A stretch of DNA of 64,000 bases from Bog-473 sp963743785 (GTDB lineage: Bacteria; Actinomycetota; Acidimicrobiia; Acidimicrobiales; RAAP-2), in contig CAVURD010000028.1 of NCBI GenBank assembly GCA_963743785.1, forward strand, positions 218,409-282,408, read 5' to 3'. The position numbers were made by a program, and so were the translations under genes. Position 1 is the stretch's first letter, and every line of letters begins with the position of its first letter. This document shows, one piece after another, positions 26,855-35,318 of this stretch. Below the pieces are notes generated by a model that saw only the letters and a list, made by a program, of their open reading frames with translations, ran no database searches and was not told the DNA's origin.

Positions 26855-28846
26855 GTGACGGTCGACCGATCCTCGCCGACTGCGGACGCGGCATCGGATC
26901 TCCTCGAGATGCACCGCCGGATGCTGCTGATTCGCGGCTTCGAACAGCGGGTGGCCGACCTCTATCGAGACGGTGAGGTCCCGGGCTTCGTCCATCTTTC
27001 GATCGGCCAGGAGGCCACGGCCGTCGGAGCGTGCTGGCCGTTGGGCCCCAAGGACGTCATCACCTCGACCCATCGCGGTCACGGCCACTGTCTGGCCAAG
27101 GGTCTGGACCCTCTCGGCATGTTCGCCGAGCTGATGGGCAAGGACCGGGGCACCAACCGCGGCCGCGGGGGTTCCATGCACATCGCCGACCCGAAGCTCG
27201 GGATCTTCGGCGCCAACGGGATCGTGGCCGCCGGCGTACCGATCGCCGTGGGAGCAGCCGTGGCGGCACAACTCCGAGCCGACGACGGCGTGGCGGTGTC
27301 ATTCTTCGGCGACGGCGCGCCGGCGCAGGGAGCGTTCCACGAAGCACTGAACCTCGCCGCCGTGTGGCAGCTGCCGGTGATCTTCTTCTGCGAGAACAAC
27401 GGCTATGCCGAGTTCTCCCCGGCATCGACCCAGCATGCGGCCTCGCTCGAGCGGCGGGCGGCGGGATACGGCATCCCATTCGTCGCCGTGGACGGAAACG
27501 ACGTCGTGGCGACGGCGGCGACAATGGAGGAGGTCGTCCGCATCGCCCGCGCCGGTGGCGGCCCATCTTTGGTCGAGGCGACGACCTACCGCTGGCACGG
27601 CCACTACGAGGGCGACCCCCAGCGTTACCGAGCACCGGAGGAGGTCACTGCCTGGGCGGCGCGTGACCCACTCATCGTGCACGAAGGTCACCTGCGCGGT
27701 GCGGGAGTGGAAGACGACGACATCAAGGCGCTCGAGCGGACAGTGGCCCAAGAGCTCGACGACGCGGTCGACTCGGCGCGCCAATGCGACAGCCCGGCGG
27801 TGTCGACATTGGGCGATTTCCTCATCCGGCCCCGACCGGCCCGAGCGGAGCCGCCGCCGCCGCCCAGTCACGCGGGCGAATTCCGCATGATGGATGCAAT
27901 CCACAACGCGCTCGAAGCTGAATTGGCGGCAGACGACCGCGTCTTCATCGCCGGGATCGATGTCGGCGCGGGTGGGAATGTCTTCGGCCTGATGCGTGGG
28001 CTGACCGATCAGTTCGGGGCCCGTGTGCGCGACACCCCAATTTCCGAGTCGGCCATCATCGGCCTTGGCATCGGTGCCGCGATGGCCGGCATGCGCCCCG
28101 TGGTGGAATTGATGTACCTCGACTTCCTCGGTGTGTGCTTCGACCAGCTGCTCAACCAGGCGGCGAAGCTGCCGTTCATGACCGGTGGGGCGGCGGAGAT
28201 GGGACTGACCGTGCGGACCCAATTCGGGGCCGGACGCTCCTCGGGGAGCCAGCACTCGCAGAGCCTCGAAGCGCTCCTGGCGCACATACCCGGCTTGACC
28301 GTGGTGATGCCCTCGACCCCGGCTGACGCCTATGGGCTGCTCCGAGCCTCGATCCAGGATCCCAATCCGGTGATCTTCATCGAAAATCGGCTGCTGTACG
28401 GGATGAGGGGACCGCAGCCGCCGGCCGACTACATCTTGCCGATCGGCACGTCGGCGGTCGTGCGGCCCGGTACCGACGTGACCGTCGTCTCGGTGTCCCG
28501 AATGGTCCACGAGGTCATTGCCGCAGCCGAGTCCGTGAGCGGTGAGGGCATTTCCGTCGAGGTGATCGACCTGCGCACCGTGGCGCCGCTCGATGTCGCG
28601 CCGATTCTCCACTCGGTGCACAAGACGGGCCGACTTCTCATCGCCCACGAGGCCGTCGTCCCGTTCGGCATCGGCGCGGAGATTGCGGCCACGGTGGCCC
28701 GCGAGGGGTTCTGGGATCTCGACGCACCGATCGAGCGGATCGGTGCCGCCGCCACGCCGCCTCCCTATGCGCCCGACCTCGAGAGGGCCTGGCTGCCCGA
28801 TCGTGACACCATTGCCGCCGCCATCCGCCGCCTGGTGGCCGTCTAG
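26855..28846 (+). CDS. Fused E1 alpha-beta 2-oxoacid dehydrogenase (acetoin/pyruvate-type, thiamine diphosphate)
   Basis: A 663-residue protein from GTG 26855; the frame open upstream to 26468 is a shadow. The first half matches E1-alpha subunits: FVHLSIGQEATAVGACW, RGRGGSMHIAD, and the thiamine diphosphate motif GDGAPAQGAF ending in ENNGYAEF. After a linker at about residues 330-345 the second half matches E1-beta: FIAGIDVGAGGNVFGL, AAKLPFMTGG and EVIDLRTVAP. Normally these are two chains; here both are in one polypeptide. The GQEATAVG and GTNRGRGGSMHIAD segments fit acetoin-type enzymes better than classical pyruvate E1. An E2 or E3 partner is not visible. It is controlled by the operator at 26828-26840 and probably handles an oxo-acid or alpha-diketone released by upstream ring cleavage. 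Confidence 0.9.
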   Translation: MTVDRSSPTADAASDLLEMHRRMLLIRGFEQRVADLYRDGEVPGFVHLSIGQEATAVGACWPLGPKDVITSTHRGHGHCLAKGLDPLGMFAELMGKDRGTNRGRGGSMHIADPKLGIFGANGIVAAGVPIAVGAAVAAQLRADDGVAVSFFGDGAPAQGAFHEALNLAAVWQLPVIFFCENNGYAEFSPASTQHAASLERRAAGYGIPFVAVDGNDVVATAATMEEVVRIARAGGGPSLVEATTYRWHGHYEGDPQRYRAPEEVTAWAARDPLIVHEGHLRGAGVEDDDIKALERTVAQELDDAVDSARQCDSPAVSTLGDFLIRPRPARAEPPPPPSHAGEFRMMDAIHNALEAELAADDRVFIAGIDVGAGGNVFGLMRGLTDQFGARVRDTPISESAIIGLGIGAAMAGMRPVVELMYLDFLGVCFDQLLNQAAKLPFMTGGAAEMGLTVRTQFGAGRSSGSQHSQSLEALLAHIPGLTVVMPSTPADAYGLLRASIQDPNPVIFIENRLLYGMRGPQPPADYILPIGTSAVVRPGTDVTVVSVSRMVHEVIAAAESVSGEGISVEVIDLRTVAPLDVAPILHSVHKTGRLLIAHEAVVPFGIGAEIAATVAREGFWDLDAPIERIGAAATPPPYAPDLERAWLPDRDTIAAAIRRLVAV

Positions 28847-28847
28847 T

Positions 28848-29996
28848 TCAGCATCCCAAGGCGCGGGCGATGACCAGATGCTGGATTTCGTTGGTGCCTT
28901 CGCCGATCTCGAGCACCTTGGCGTCGCAGTAGAAGCGAGCAACCGGGGACTCGAGCATGTACCCGACGCCGCCATGGATCTGCACCGCCTCCGAGGCCGC
29001 CCACGTCGCCAGGCGACTGGCCTTCAGCTTGGCCATCGCCGCTTCCTTCTGGAACGGCAGATCGGTGTCCCGCAGGTATGCGGCACGATAGGTGAGCCAG
29101 CGCGCCGCCTCGAGTTCGGTGGCGATGTCAGCCAGCTTGAATTGCACGGCCTGGAACTTCGAAATGGGCTGCCCGAACTGCACCCGCTCCTGCGCGTAGG
29201 TGGTGGCCAAGTCGAGCACGGCCTGGGTCAGGCTGAGCGACAAGGCGGCGATCGAGATGCGTCCGACCTCGAGGGTGCGCAGGAACTGGCTCAGCCCCAG
29301 GTTCGGATCACCGATGAGCTGGTCGTCGGGGACCCAGACGTCGTCCAGGTAGAGCTCGCGGGTGTCGAGGCCACGCCACCCGATGCCCCGCATCTTTTGT
29401 CCCATGGTGAAGCCGCCGGTGCCCTTCTCGACGACGAAGGTGGCATACCTCGGCTCCTCACCCTCCGGAGCCTCGATGCGGGCGAGGAGCGTCACCCCGA
29501 ACGACATGTCCGTCCCGGCATTGGAGATGAAGGTTTTCCGTCCGTTGATCAGCCAGCCACCGTCATGTCGTTGGGCGCGGGTGCGGATGCCTCGGGCATC
29601 GGAGCCGGCGTCGGGCTCGGTCAGTCCGAACGCGCCCAGCGCGCGTCCTTCGGCCAGGGGCCGAAGCCAGCGTTCCCGTTGCGCGTCGTTGCCGAACAGA
29701 TAGAGCGGCAGCGAGCCAATGGTCACATGCGCCTGCCACGCCGCGGCCACGGACTGGTCGGCCAAGCCGATCTGTTCCATGGCGGCGACGAAGCCGATGG
29801 TCGACATGCCGATCCCGCCCCACGTTTCGGGAACGAGCAGGCCGAGCAGGCCGAGCTGACCCATCTCGCGGAGGAGATCGGTGGGGCACCGCGCCTCTTC
29901 CCAGGCCAGCGGCGCACGGGTGGCGATCTCCTTTTGCGCGAAGTCGCGACACAGGCCGACCAGTTCCCGTTCCGATTCGTTGAGCGAGAAGTCCAT
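28848..29996 (-). CDS. Acyl-CoA dehydrogenase
   Basis: A 382-residue ACAD from ATG 29996; the longer frame upstream belongs to another gene. Visible features are GAFGLTEPDAGSD, NGRKTFISNAG, FGQPISKFQAVQFKLADI, and AVQIHGGVGYMLESPVARFYCDAKVLEIGEGTNEIQ, all canonical for the family, with the catalytic base region near the GEGTNEIQ end. The length matches short/branched-chain dehydrogenases. Its stop is one base from the stop of the E1 fusion on the other strand. On its own strand it follows an SDR by 7 bases, forming an operon 30912 to 28848 (SDR-ACAD), which suggests a beta-oxidation-like step on a CoA ester. Confidence 0.94.
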   Translation of the reverse strand: MDFSLNESERELVGLCRDFAQKEIATRAPLAWEEARCPTDLLREMGQLGLLGLLVPETWGGIGMSTIGFVAAMEQIGLADQSVAAAWQAHVTIGSLPLYLFGNDAQRERWLRPLAEGRALGAFGLTEPDAGSDARGIRTRAQRHDGGWLINGRKTFISNAGTDMSFGVTLLARIEAPEGEEPRYATFVVEKGTGGFTMGQKMRGIGWRGLDTRELYLDDVWVPDDQLIGDPNLGLSQFLRTLEVGRISIAALSLSLTQAVLDLATTYAQERVQFGQPISKFQAVQFKLADIATELEAARWLTYRAAYLRDTDLPFQKEAAMAKLKASRLATWAASEAVQIHGGVGYMLESPVARFYCDAKVLEIGEGTNEIQHLVIARALGC

Positions 29997-30003
29997 GACC
30001 CGA

Positions 30004-30912
30004 CTACGCCTGGCGTGCGGGCAGGTGCGCCATGAAGGCGGCTGACCAGGACATGAGATCGGCCGGTATGGAGTAGCCGGTCTCGTCGTTGATGGCGCGC
30101 CAGTGTTGGGCGATGTCCTCCATGGTCGGGTCCGGCGTCGGGTGGATATAGCCCTCGGTGGAGGCAATGAAGATGCGGGCGAAGCGACCGGCGCCGGCGG
30201 CGTAGATCTCGCCGCTGACCGGGCAGTCCTCATGGGCGAGGTAGGCGACCATGGGGGCGACAAGATCCGGTGACATCTCCGGAGGACCGGTGTCGGTGGT
30301 CCCACCGGCCATCCGGGTGAACGCGGCGGGAGCGATGAGGTTGACTTTGATCCCGTGGGCATCGCCTGCCGTGGTCAGGCTCCGGGTGAGGCCGATCACG
30401 GCACCCTTGGCGGTGGCGTAGGAAAGATTGTTCGGCAGCCCGAACAGCCCGGCTGAGGTGGTCATGACGATCCGGCCGTAGCCCTGCTCGACCATGGACG
30501 GCCAAGCGACGCGGGCAGTGTTGAACGACCCGGTCACATGGACGGCGAGATGCCGCTCGAGGTTGCCACGGTCGGCCTCGGGAAATCCCGCCCATTTGAT
30601 GATGCCGGCGTTGTTGATGAGGATGTCGAGGCGCCCGAACTGCTCGAGGGCCGCACCGATGAGCGACTGTGCACCGTCCTCCGTGGCCACGTCGCTGCCG
30701 TCGGCGATGGCCGTACCGCCCGCGGCGACGATCTCGGTCGCCACGGTGGCCGCCACTCCGGCATCGGCGCCCCGACCTCCCATGGACCCACCCAGGTCGT
30801 TCACGATCACGCGGGCGCCGCGGTCGGCCAGCAGCAGGGCATAGGCCCGGCCGATGCCGCGTCCCGCGCCCGTGACCACCGCCACTCGTCCCTCGAACCT
30901 GTACCTGTCCAC
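30004..30912 (-). CDS. SDR family oxidoreductase (multifunctional-enzyme/HSD17B4-like)
   Basis: A 302-residue SDR from GTG 30912. It has TGAGRGIGRAYALLLADRGARVIVNDLGG, typical of (3R)-hydroxyacyl-CoA dehydrogenase domains of HSD17B4/MFE-2 type, then NNAGIIKW, TTSAGLFG (catalytic Ser) and SYATAKGAV (YxxxK). The C-terminal extension with PDPTMEDIAQHW is longer than in minimal SDRs. The family acts on hydroxyacyl-CoA intermediates, which fits the acyl-CoA dehydrogenase downstream on the same strand. It is adjacent, on the same strand, to the amidohydrolase at 31029-32288 (116 bases) and may share that operon. Confidence 0.91.
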   Translation of the reverse strand: MDRYRFEGRVAVVTGAGRGIGRAYALLLADRGARVIVNDLGGSMGGRGADAGVAATVATEIVAAGGTAIADGSDVATEDGAQSLIGAALEQFGRLDILINNAGIIKWAGFPEADRGNLERHLAVHVTGSFNTARVAWPSMVEQGYGRIVMTTSAGLFGLPNNLSYATAKGAVIGLTRSLTTAGDAHGIKVNLIAPAAFTRMAGGTTDTGPPEMSPDLVAPMVAYLAHEDCPVSGEIYAAGAGRFARIFIASTEGYIHPTPDPTMEDIAQHWRAINDETGYSIPADLMSWSAAFMAHLPARQA

Positions 30913-31028
30913 AAACCTGCCCTTCGCTCTGACCGGGTGAAGAAGCGTTCTCGGGTTCTCTGTCGAAGTTCTCGTCGCACCGCGTCACCGCGGTGGCATT
31001 CCCGTGCTCTGAAGTGCCGCGAGTCGCC

Positions 31029-32288
31029 CTAGATCCCCGACGCCGCTGCGGCGACGGGAGCGGTGAACCCGAGGAGCCCGCCGAGGGTGCCGCCCACCAT
31101 GGCCGCTCGCTCGTGCGCCGGGACATCGGCGAACAGCCGGTCCATCAGCTCCCGGCTGCCCCGGAACGTCCCCTCGGCGTGCGGGTAGTCATTGCCCCAC
31201 ACGATCGACGACAACCCGGTGAGGTGCCGGCAGGCCACCGCCACGGGGTCGTCCTGGAACGAGACGTGGAACTGCCGCCGGACATACTCGCTGGGGGTCA
31301 AGGGGTACGGCCACTTCTCGTTCAGGCGGAACAGCTGGGCCATACCACTCTGCTCCTCGGCCGGCCGGGTGTCGTCCCACACGCCGAGCCACCAGTCGGG
31401 ATCCTGCCCGATCCCGGTGACCCAGCACTTGTCCATGCTGCCGACTAGCGAGGCCAGCCAGTGGGCGTTGAACTCGATCAGCGCGAAATGGAGGTCGGGG
31501 TAGCGCTCGGGCACGCCGCCGCCGATGAGCTGGCATATGACTTGCTGCGGCACGATGGTGCTGTAGATCGACTGGGTGACCATCCGCTTCGCCGCCGCCT
31601 TCTCGGTCATCGGCTGGTTGACCTGTTCGGCGTTCTCCATGACGACCTTGAGCGTCGTGGCTTCGGGGTCGTTGACCTTCACCCCGCCGGTCTGGGTGTG
31701 GATGAACACATGCACGCCGTTCGCTTGCGCCGCCGCCCATATGGGGTCGAAGTCACGTGAGTAGTAGGGCCGCGGCGGTACCGCGGGCAGGAGGATGGCC
31801 CGGAAGCCGCCGCCGGCGACCCGTTCGATCTCCGCTACCGCATCGTCGACGTCGCTAAGGGGAATGGGGGCCGTGGGGGCCAGCCGCGAGAAGTACGGCG
31901 TGAACCGTTCCATGATGTAGTCGTTGTACACGCGAGCATGGGCGATCGAGAGCTCGTGGTCGTCGGAATAGAGCCCGAAGAGCGAGAGATTCGGGTGCAT
32001 GACCCCGACGTCGACCCCGTCGAGGGCGAGATCCTCGAGGATGACGTCCGGGTCGCCTTCGGGCATCCGGCCGCTGGTTTGGCGGTACCGCGAGATCGTC
32101 CACCCTTCGAAGCCGGGCGTGTGCAGGCGCCGGAACTTGCGGGCCCCGCCCTCGACCAGCGGCTCGATCTCGAAATCGTCTTCCCACACCCCCCGGTCCC
32201 TCAAGTGTTTTGGCAGTCGGGTGACGAAGAGATCGGTGGGTTCGAGGATGTGCCCGTCGGCGGACACGACAAGTTCCTTCTCCGTCAT
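31029..32288 (-). CDS. Amidohydrolase family protein (PF04909 type)
   Basis: A 419-residue metal-dependent hydrolase or decarboxylase-like protein. The N-terminal metal motif VVSADGHILEP, then FRAILLPAVPP, FIHTQTGG (metal His) and a WGNDYPHAEGTF motif (metal Asp with following His) fit the amidohydrolase_2 (PF04909) TIM-barrel family. Such enzymes decarboxylate, hydrate or hydrolyse ring-cleavage products; many actinobacterial members are uncharacterised. The ATG at 32288 is preceded by GGAGGT-like sequence. It is divergent from the cyclase-family gene and shares the operator at 32383-32395. Confidence 0.9.
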   Translation of the reverse strand: MTEKELVVSADGHILEPTDLFVTRLPKHLRDRGVWEDDFEIEPLVEGGARKFRRLHTPGFEGWTISRYRQTSGRMPEGDPDVILEDLALDGVDVGVMHPNLSLFGLYSDDHELSIAHARVYNDYIMERFTPYFSRLAPTAPIPLSDVDDAVAEIERVAGGGFRAILLPAVPPRPYYSRDFDPIWAAAQANGVHVFIHTQTGGVKVNDPEATTLKVVMENAEQVNQPMTEKAAAKRMVTQSIYSTIVPQQVICQLIGGGVPERYPDLHFALIEFNAHWLASLVGSMDKCWVTGIGQDPDWWLGVWDDTRPAEEQSGMAQLFRLNEKWPYPLTPSEYVRRQFHVSFQDDPVAVACRHLTGLSSIVWGNDYPHAEGTFRGSRELMDRLFADVPAHERAAMVGGTLGGLLGFTAPVAAAASGI

Positions 32289-32382
32289 GGTGGTGACCTC
32301 CTACGCTGGCACGATATCCCTCGTTCTCGAGGCGGGAGGACGGAGCCGCCGTCCCGCGCTACCCTCGCCGGATCCTAGACCA

Positions 32383-32395
32383 ACCGGTCGGTACA
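32383..32395 (+). promoter_or_regulatory. Operator-like site 2 of 3 (ACCGGTCGGTACA)
   Basis: This sequence is identical over 13 bases to the minus strand of site 3 (35266-35278) and differs by one base from site 1. It is preceded by CA to give CAACCGGTCGGTACA. It lies 50 bases before the cyclase ATG and 94 bases before the divergent amidohydrolase start. Confidence 0.65.
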
Positions 32396-32444
32396 GACAA
32401 TGCTGACAGGTCGCCCATCGCTGCGGCCAGAAGGAGAAACGACC

Positions 32445-33500
32445 ATGACGAAGCGGTGGAAGCAACGACCACCAGGCTCGACGTGGGGCGACTGGGGCGA
32501 GGATGACGAACTCGGCCGCATCAACCTGCTCACGCCCGAAAAAGTGCTGCAGGGCGTGCGAGAGGTGGAAGCCGGCGTCAGTTTCTGTCTGAGCCTGCCG
32601 CTCGACTTCCCCGGCGGGACGGCCTTGAACCAGCGGCGCCAACCACCCGTGCTGGCCCCGACCGAGGACATGCGGGGCAACGCCGCGACCTTCTACAACG
32701 TCCACATGAGCGTGATGGACGAGGGGAGCCCGCGCTACGTGGATGTGTGGGCTGACGACGTGGTCACACTCTCACTGCAGTACTCGACCCAGTGGGACTC
32801 CCTGGCTCACGTCGGTGCCGAGTTCGACGCCGACGGCGACGGGGTGGAGGAGGCGGTCTACTACAACGGCTACCGCGCCGGAACCGACCTGGTCGGACCG
32901 CAAGCCGACGCGGCGGGGGACGGCGGCCAGCATCGTTGCTTCGCCAAGCATCTCGGCCTCGAGCACATGGCGTACCAGGGGGTACAAGGGCGCGGCGTGC
33001 TGGTGGACCTGGCCCACCATCTGGGCCACGAATGGCGTGGGGTCGACCTGCGGACACTCCAAGGGATCATGGAGGCGGACAACGTGGTGGTCGAGCCCGG
33101 CGACATGCTCCTGCTGCACACCGGCTTCGCCACCGAGGTCCTCAAATGGAACCGCCAACCGGATCCTCGCAAGATCCACATGATGTGTACCTATCTCGAT
33201 GCCCGGGATGAGTCGCTCCTGCAGTGGATTGCCGAATCACAGATCTCGGCCCTGGTGGCCGACAACTACGCCGTGGAAGGGCTCACCGGCCGGGATCGCG
33301 ACGAGAGCCGCCATTCGTTCCTCCCGATCCACCACCAGTGCCTCTTTCGGCTCGGTGTCCCGCTCGGGGAGATGTGGTACCTGGACGAGTTGGCGACCTG
33401 GCTGCGAGCCCACAAGCGGAGCCGCTTCCTCCTCACGGCCCCGCCACTGCGGCTGCCCGGCACGGTGGGTTCGCCGTTGACCCCGGTGGCCACCGTCTGA
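32445..33500 (+). CDS. Cyclase-family protein (kynurenine formamidase-like hydrolase)
   Basis: About 351 residues from ATG 32445, chosen because AAGGAGAAACGACC directly precedes it. The sequence contains GDWGEDDELGRINLLTPE at the N-terminus, LSLQYSTQWDSLAHVGAEFD, with the probable metal/active-site region, GRGVLVDLAHH and DMLLLHTGFATE. This order (LSLPL strand, QWDSLAHV, RGVLVD, DMLLLHTG) matches the cyclase family (PF04199), metal-dependent hydrolases such as kynurenine formamidase or polyketide cyclase-like enzymes acting on cyclic amides or lactones. It is followed convergently by a monooxygenase. It could open a lactone made by that Baeyer-Villiger enzyme, which is inference from position. 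Confidence 0.9.
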   Translation: MTKRWKQRPPGSTWGDWGEDDELGRINLLTPEKVLQGVREVEAGVSFCLSLPLDFPGGTALNQRRQPPVLAPTEDMRGNAATFYNVHMSVMDEGSPRYVDVWADDVVTLSLQYSTQWDSLAHVGAEFDADGDGVEEAVYYNGYRAGTDLVGPQADAAGDGGQHRCFAKHLGLEHMAYQGVQGRGVLVDLAHHLGHEWRGVDLRTLQGIMEADNVVVEPGDMLLLHTGFATEVLKWNRQPDPRKIHMMCTYLDARDESLLQWIAESQISALVADNYAVEGLTGRDRDESRHSFLPIHHQCLFRLGVPLGEMWYLDELATWLRAHKRSRFLLTAPPLRLPGTVGSPLTPVATV

Positions 33501-33520
33501 GCGGGAGCGCTGACCGACCC

Positions 33521-35179
33521 CTATTGGGTGGCTTCGACCCCACTGGACGTTCGGGACAGGCTGAATGCCGCGTAGTGGGTATCGACCACTCGCCGCATCT
33601 CCTTGAAGAGCTTGGGCCGGCCGCCCGAGTTCAAGAGGTACTTGCGAGGCTTCCCGGGGACATTGGTACCGAAGTAGTAGCTGATCTCACCAAAGGGTGA
33701 CAAGGCCGCACCGTCATCGACCATCTTGGTCCAGCGTGCCTCGGCCTCGGGGCTCACCTCAATGGTGTCGTAGCCGTGCTGGCGGAGGTAGACGAGCGTG
33801 TCGGCGACGAAGTCGGCCTGATCGCCGTTGTAGCGCGGATTGTTGCCAGCCGCCGCGTGCGGACCGCCGGGAAAGAAGAGGTTCGGAAAACCGGCGGTCT
33901 GGAGGCCCAGAAATGTCCTCGGCCCATCCGCCCAGTAGTCCTCGAGCGCCAGGCCGTTCCGGCCCCGGATCCCCATGCGACGCAGTGCACCGGTACCGAA
34001 GTCGAAGCCGGTCGCCCAGATGATGAGATCGAATTCCTGCAGGCCTTCCGTTGTTTCGATCCCGCTCTCGGTGATCCGCACCATGGGCGTCCGCTTGAGA
34101 TCGGTCAATGACACGTTCGGGTTGTTGTATGTCTCGTAGTAGCCGGTCACGAATGGGGGGCGCTTCTCGGCAAAGCGATGGTCTTTCGGGATGAGCTTGT
34201 CGGCCGTCTCGGGGTCAGTCACCAGGCCGCGGATCTTGTCGGCAATGAATTCGCACCACAGCGCGTTGGCGTCGTGGTCGATGGTGAGGTCGAGATAGTT
34301 GCTGGTGAGCTTCGAAAACCCGGGGCTGTTCCACATGGCTTCGAAAAAGGCCATGCGCACATCGGTCGGATCATCAAACGTCTTGCGATCGTGGACCGGA
34401 TGGAGAAATCCCGATGCCGAGGTGTTCAAGATGGCACACATGGCTTCGAAGTCAGTCCTGAGTTGCCGTTGTTCTTCGGGGGAGATGGGCGCATTGTTGA
34501 GCGGGGTACACCAGTTGGCCGAACGTTGATAGACCGTGAGGGAGGCCACGTCGCCGGCGATAGCCGGTATCACCTGGACGCCACTGGATCCGGTGCCGAT
34601 CACGGCGACCCGCTTCCCGGCGACCTCGACCGGTGTCGATGGCCACCGTCCCGTGTGGATCGATATGCCGCGAAAGTCCCGGTGCCCCGGCACGTCCGGG
34701 TGGTACGGCACCGAAAGGATGCCAGTGGCGGCGATGAGGTAGCGCGCCCGAATCTCGGTACCGTCACGGGTCATGACGATCCATGAGCCCGAAGGTTCGT
34801 CGAACTCGGCCGAGGTGACCGCGGCGCCGAATCGGATGTGGCGCCGGAGGTCGAACCGGTCCACCACATGGTTGAAGTAACGCTCCGTCTCCGGCTGCTC
34901 GGCGAAGCGCTCCTGCCACTCCCACTCGTCGAAGAGTTCCCTGGAGAACAGGTAGGCGTAGGTGTAACTCTCCGAGTCGAAGCGGGCCCCGGGATAACGA
35001 TTCCAGTACCAGGTGCCACCCACGCCGTCCCCGGCCTCCCACAGCTGGGCGGTGAACCCATCCTGGAGGGCGCGATAGAGCTGATAGATGCCGGTGACCC
35101 CGGCACCGACGACCAGCACGTCGACGTCCGCGGCGGGCCGAGTCGGGGATTGGTCCGAAGCGGGTTGGGGGGTTGTCAT
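33521..35179 (-). CDS. Flavin-containing Baeyer-Villiger-type monooxygenase
   Basis: About 552 residues from ATG 35179 with GGAGG just upstream; an earlier in-frame codon at 35263 is less likely. The N-terminal FAD Rossmann motif is VVGAGVTGIYQ, the second NADPH-binding motif is VIGTGSSGVQV, and between them FRGISIHTGRWP matches the Baeyer-Villiger fingerprint FxGxxxHxxxW(P/D). GGTWYWNRYPGARFDSESYTY is the conserved ring-facing segment of cyclohexanone/steroid monooxygenases. The enzyme would insert oxygen beside a ketone to give an ester or lactone. It is divergent from the Rieske oxygenase and shares the operator at 35266-35278. Confidence 0.93.
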   Translation of the reverse strand: MTTPQPASDQSPTRPAADVDVLVVGAGVTGIYQLYRALQDGFTAQLWEAGDGVGGTWYWNRYPGARFDSESYTYAYLFSRELFDEWEWQERFAEQPETERYFNHVVDRFDLRRHIRFGAAVTSAEFDEPSGSWIVMTRDGTEIRARYLIAATGILSVPYHPDVPGHRDFRGISIHTGRWPSTPVEVAGKRVAVIGTGSSGVQVIPAIAGDVASLTVYQRSANWCTPLNNAPISPEEQRQLRTDFEAMCAILNTSASGFLHPVHDRKTFDDPTDVRMAFFEAMWNSPGFSKLTSNYLDLTIDHDANALWCEFIADKIRGLVTDPETADKLIPKDHRFAEKRPPFVTGYYETYNNPNVSLTDLKRTPMVRITESGIETTEGLQEFDLIIWATGFDFGTGALRRMGIRGRNGLALEDYWADGPRTFLGLQTAGFPNLFFPGGPHAAAGNNPRYNGDQADFVADTLVYLRQHGYDTIEVSPEAEARWTKMVDDGAALSPFGEISYYFGTNVPGKPRKYLLNSGGRPKLFKEMRRVVDTHYAAFSLSRTSSGVEATQ

Positions 35180-35265
35180 AGGCCTCCGCGGCGATCTAGA
35201 CAGACGGGATCGCCTCATGATCTCAGGCGTGTGCAGCAAGCGTTCTCCGGGCGTCAAATACAAGT

Positions 35266-35278
35266 TGTACCGACCGGT
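35266..35278 (-). promoter_or_regulatory. Operator-like site 3 of 3 (ACCGGTCGGTACA)
   Basis: The plus strand reads TGTACCGACCGGT and continues TAGTAT, giving an imperfect inverted repeat TACCGACCGGTTAGTA at 35268-35283 in which 6 of 8 bases in the arms pair. It is 41 bases before the Rieske GTG and 86 bases before the divergent monooxygenase start. The palindromic form is typical of TetR-type operators. Confidence 0.65.
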
Positions 35279-35318
35279 TAGTATAGAGTTTGGGGACGCA
35301 TTCCGAGAAAGGGGCCAC

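Noticed and set aside
27299..28975. 558-residue minus-strand open frame opposite the E1 fusion
   Set aside because: Low-complexity Arg/Gly/His composition typical of shadow frames.
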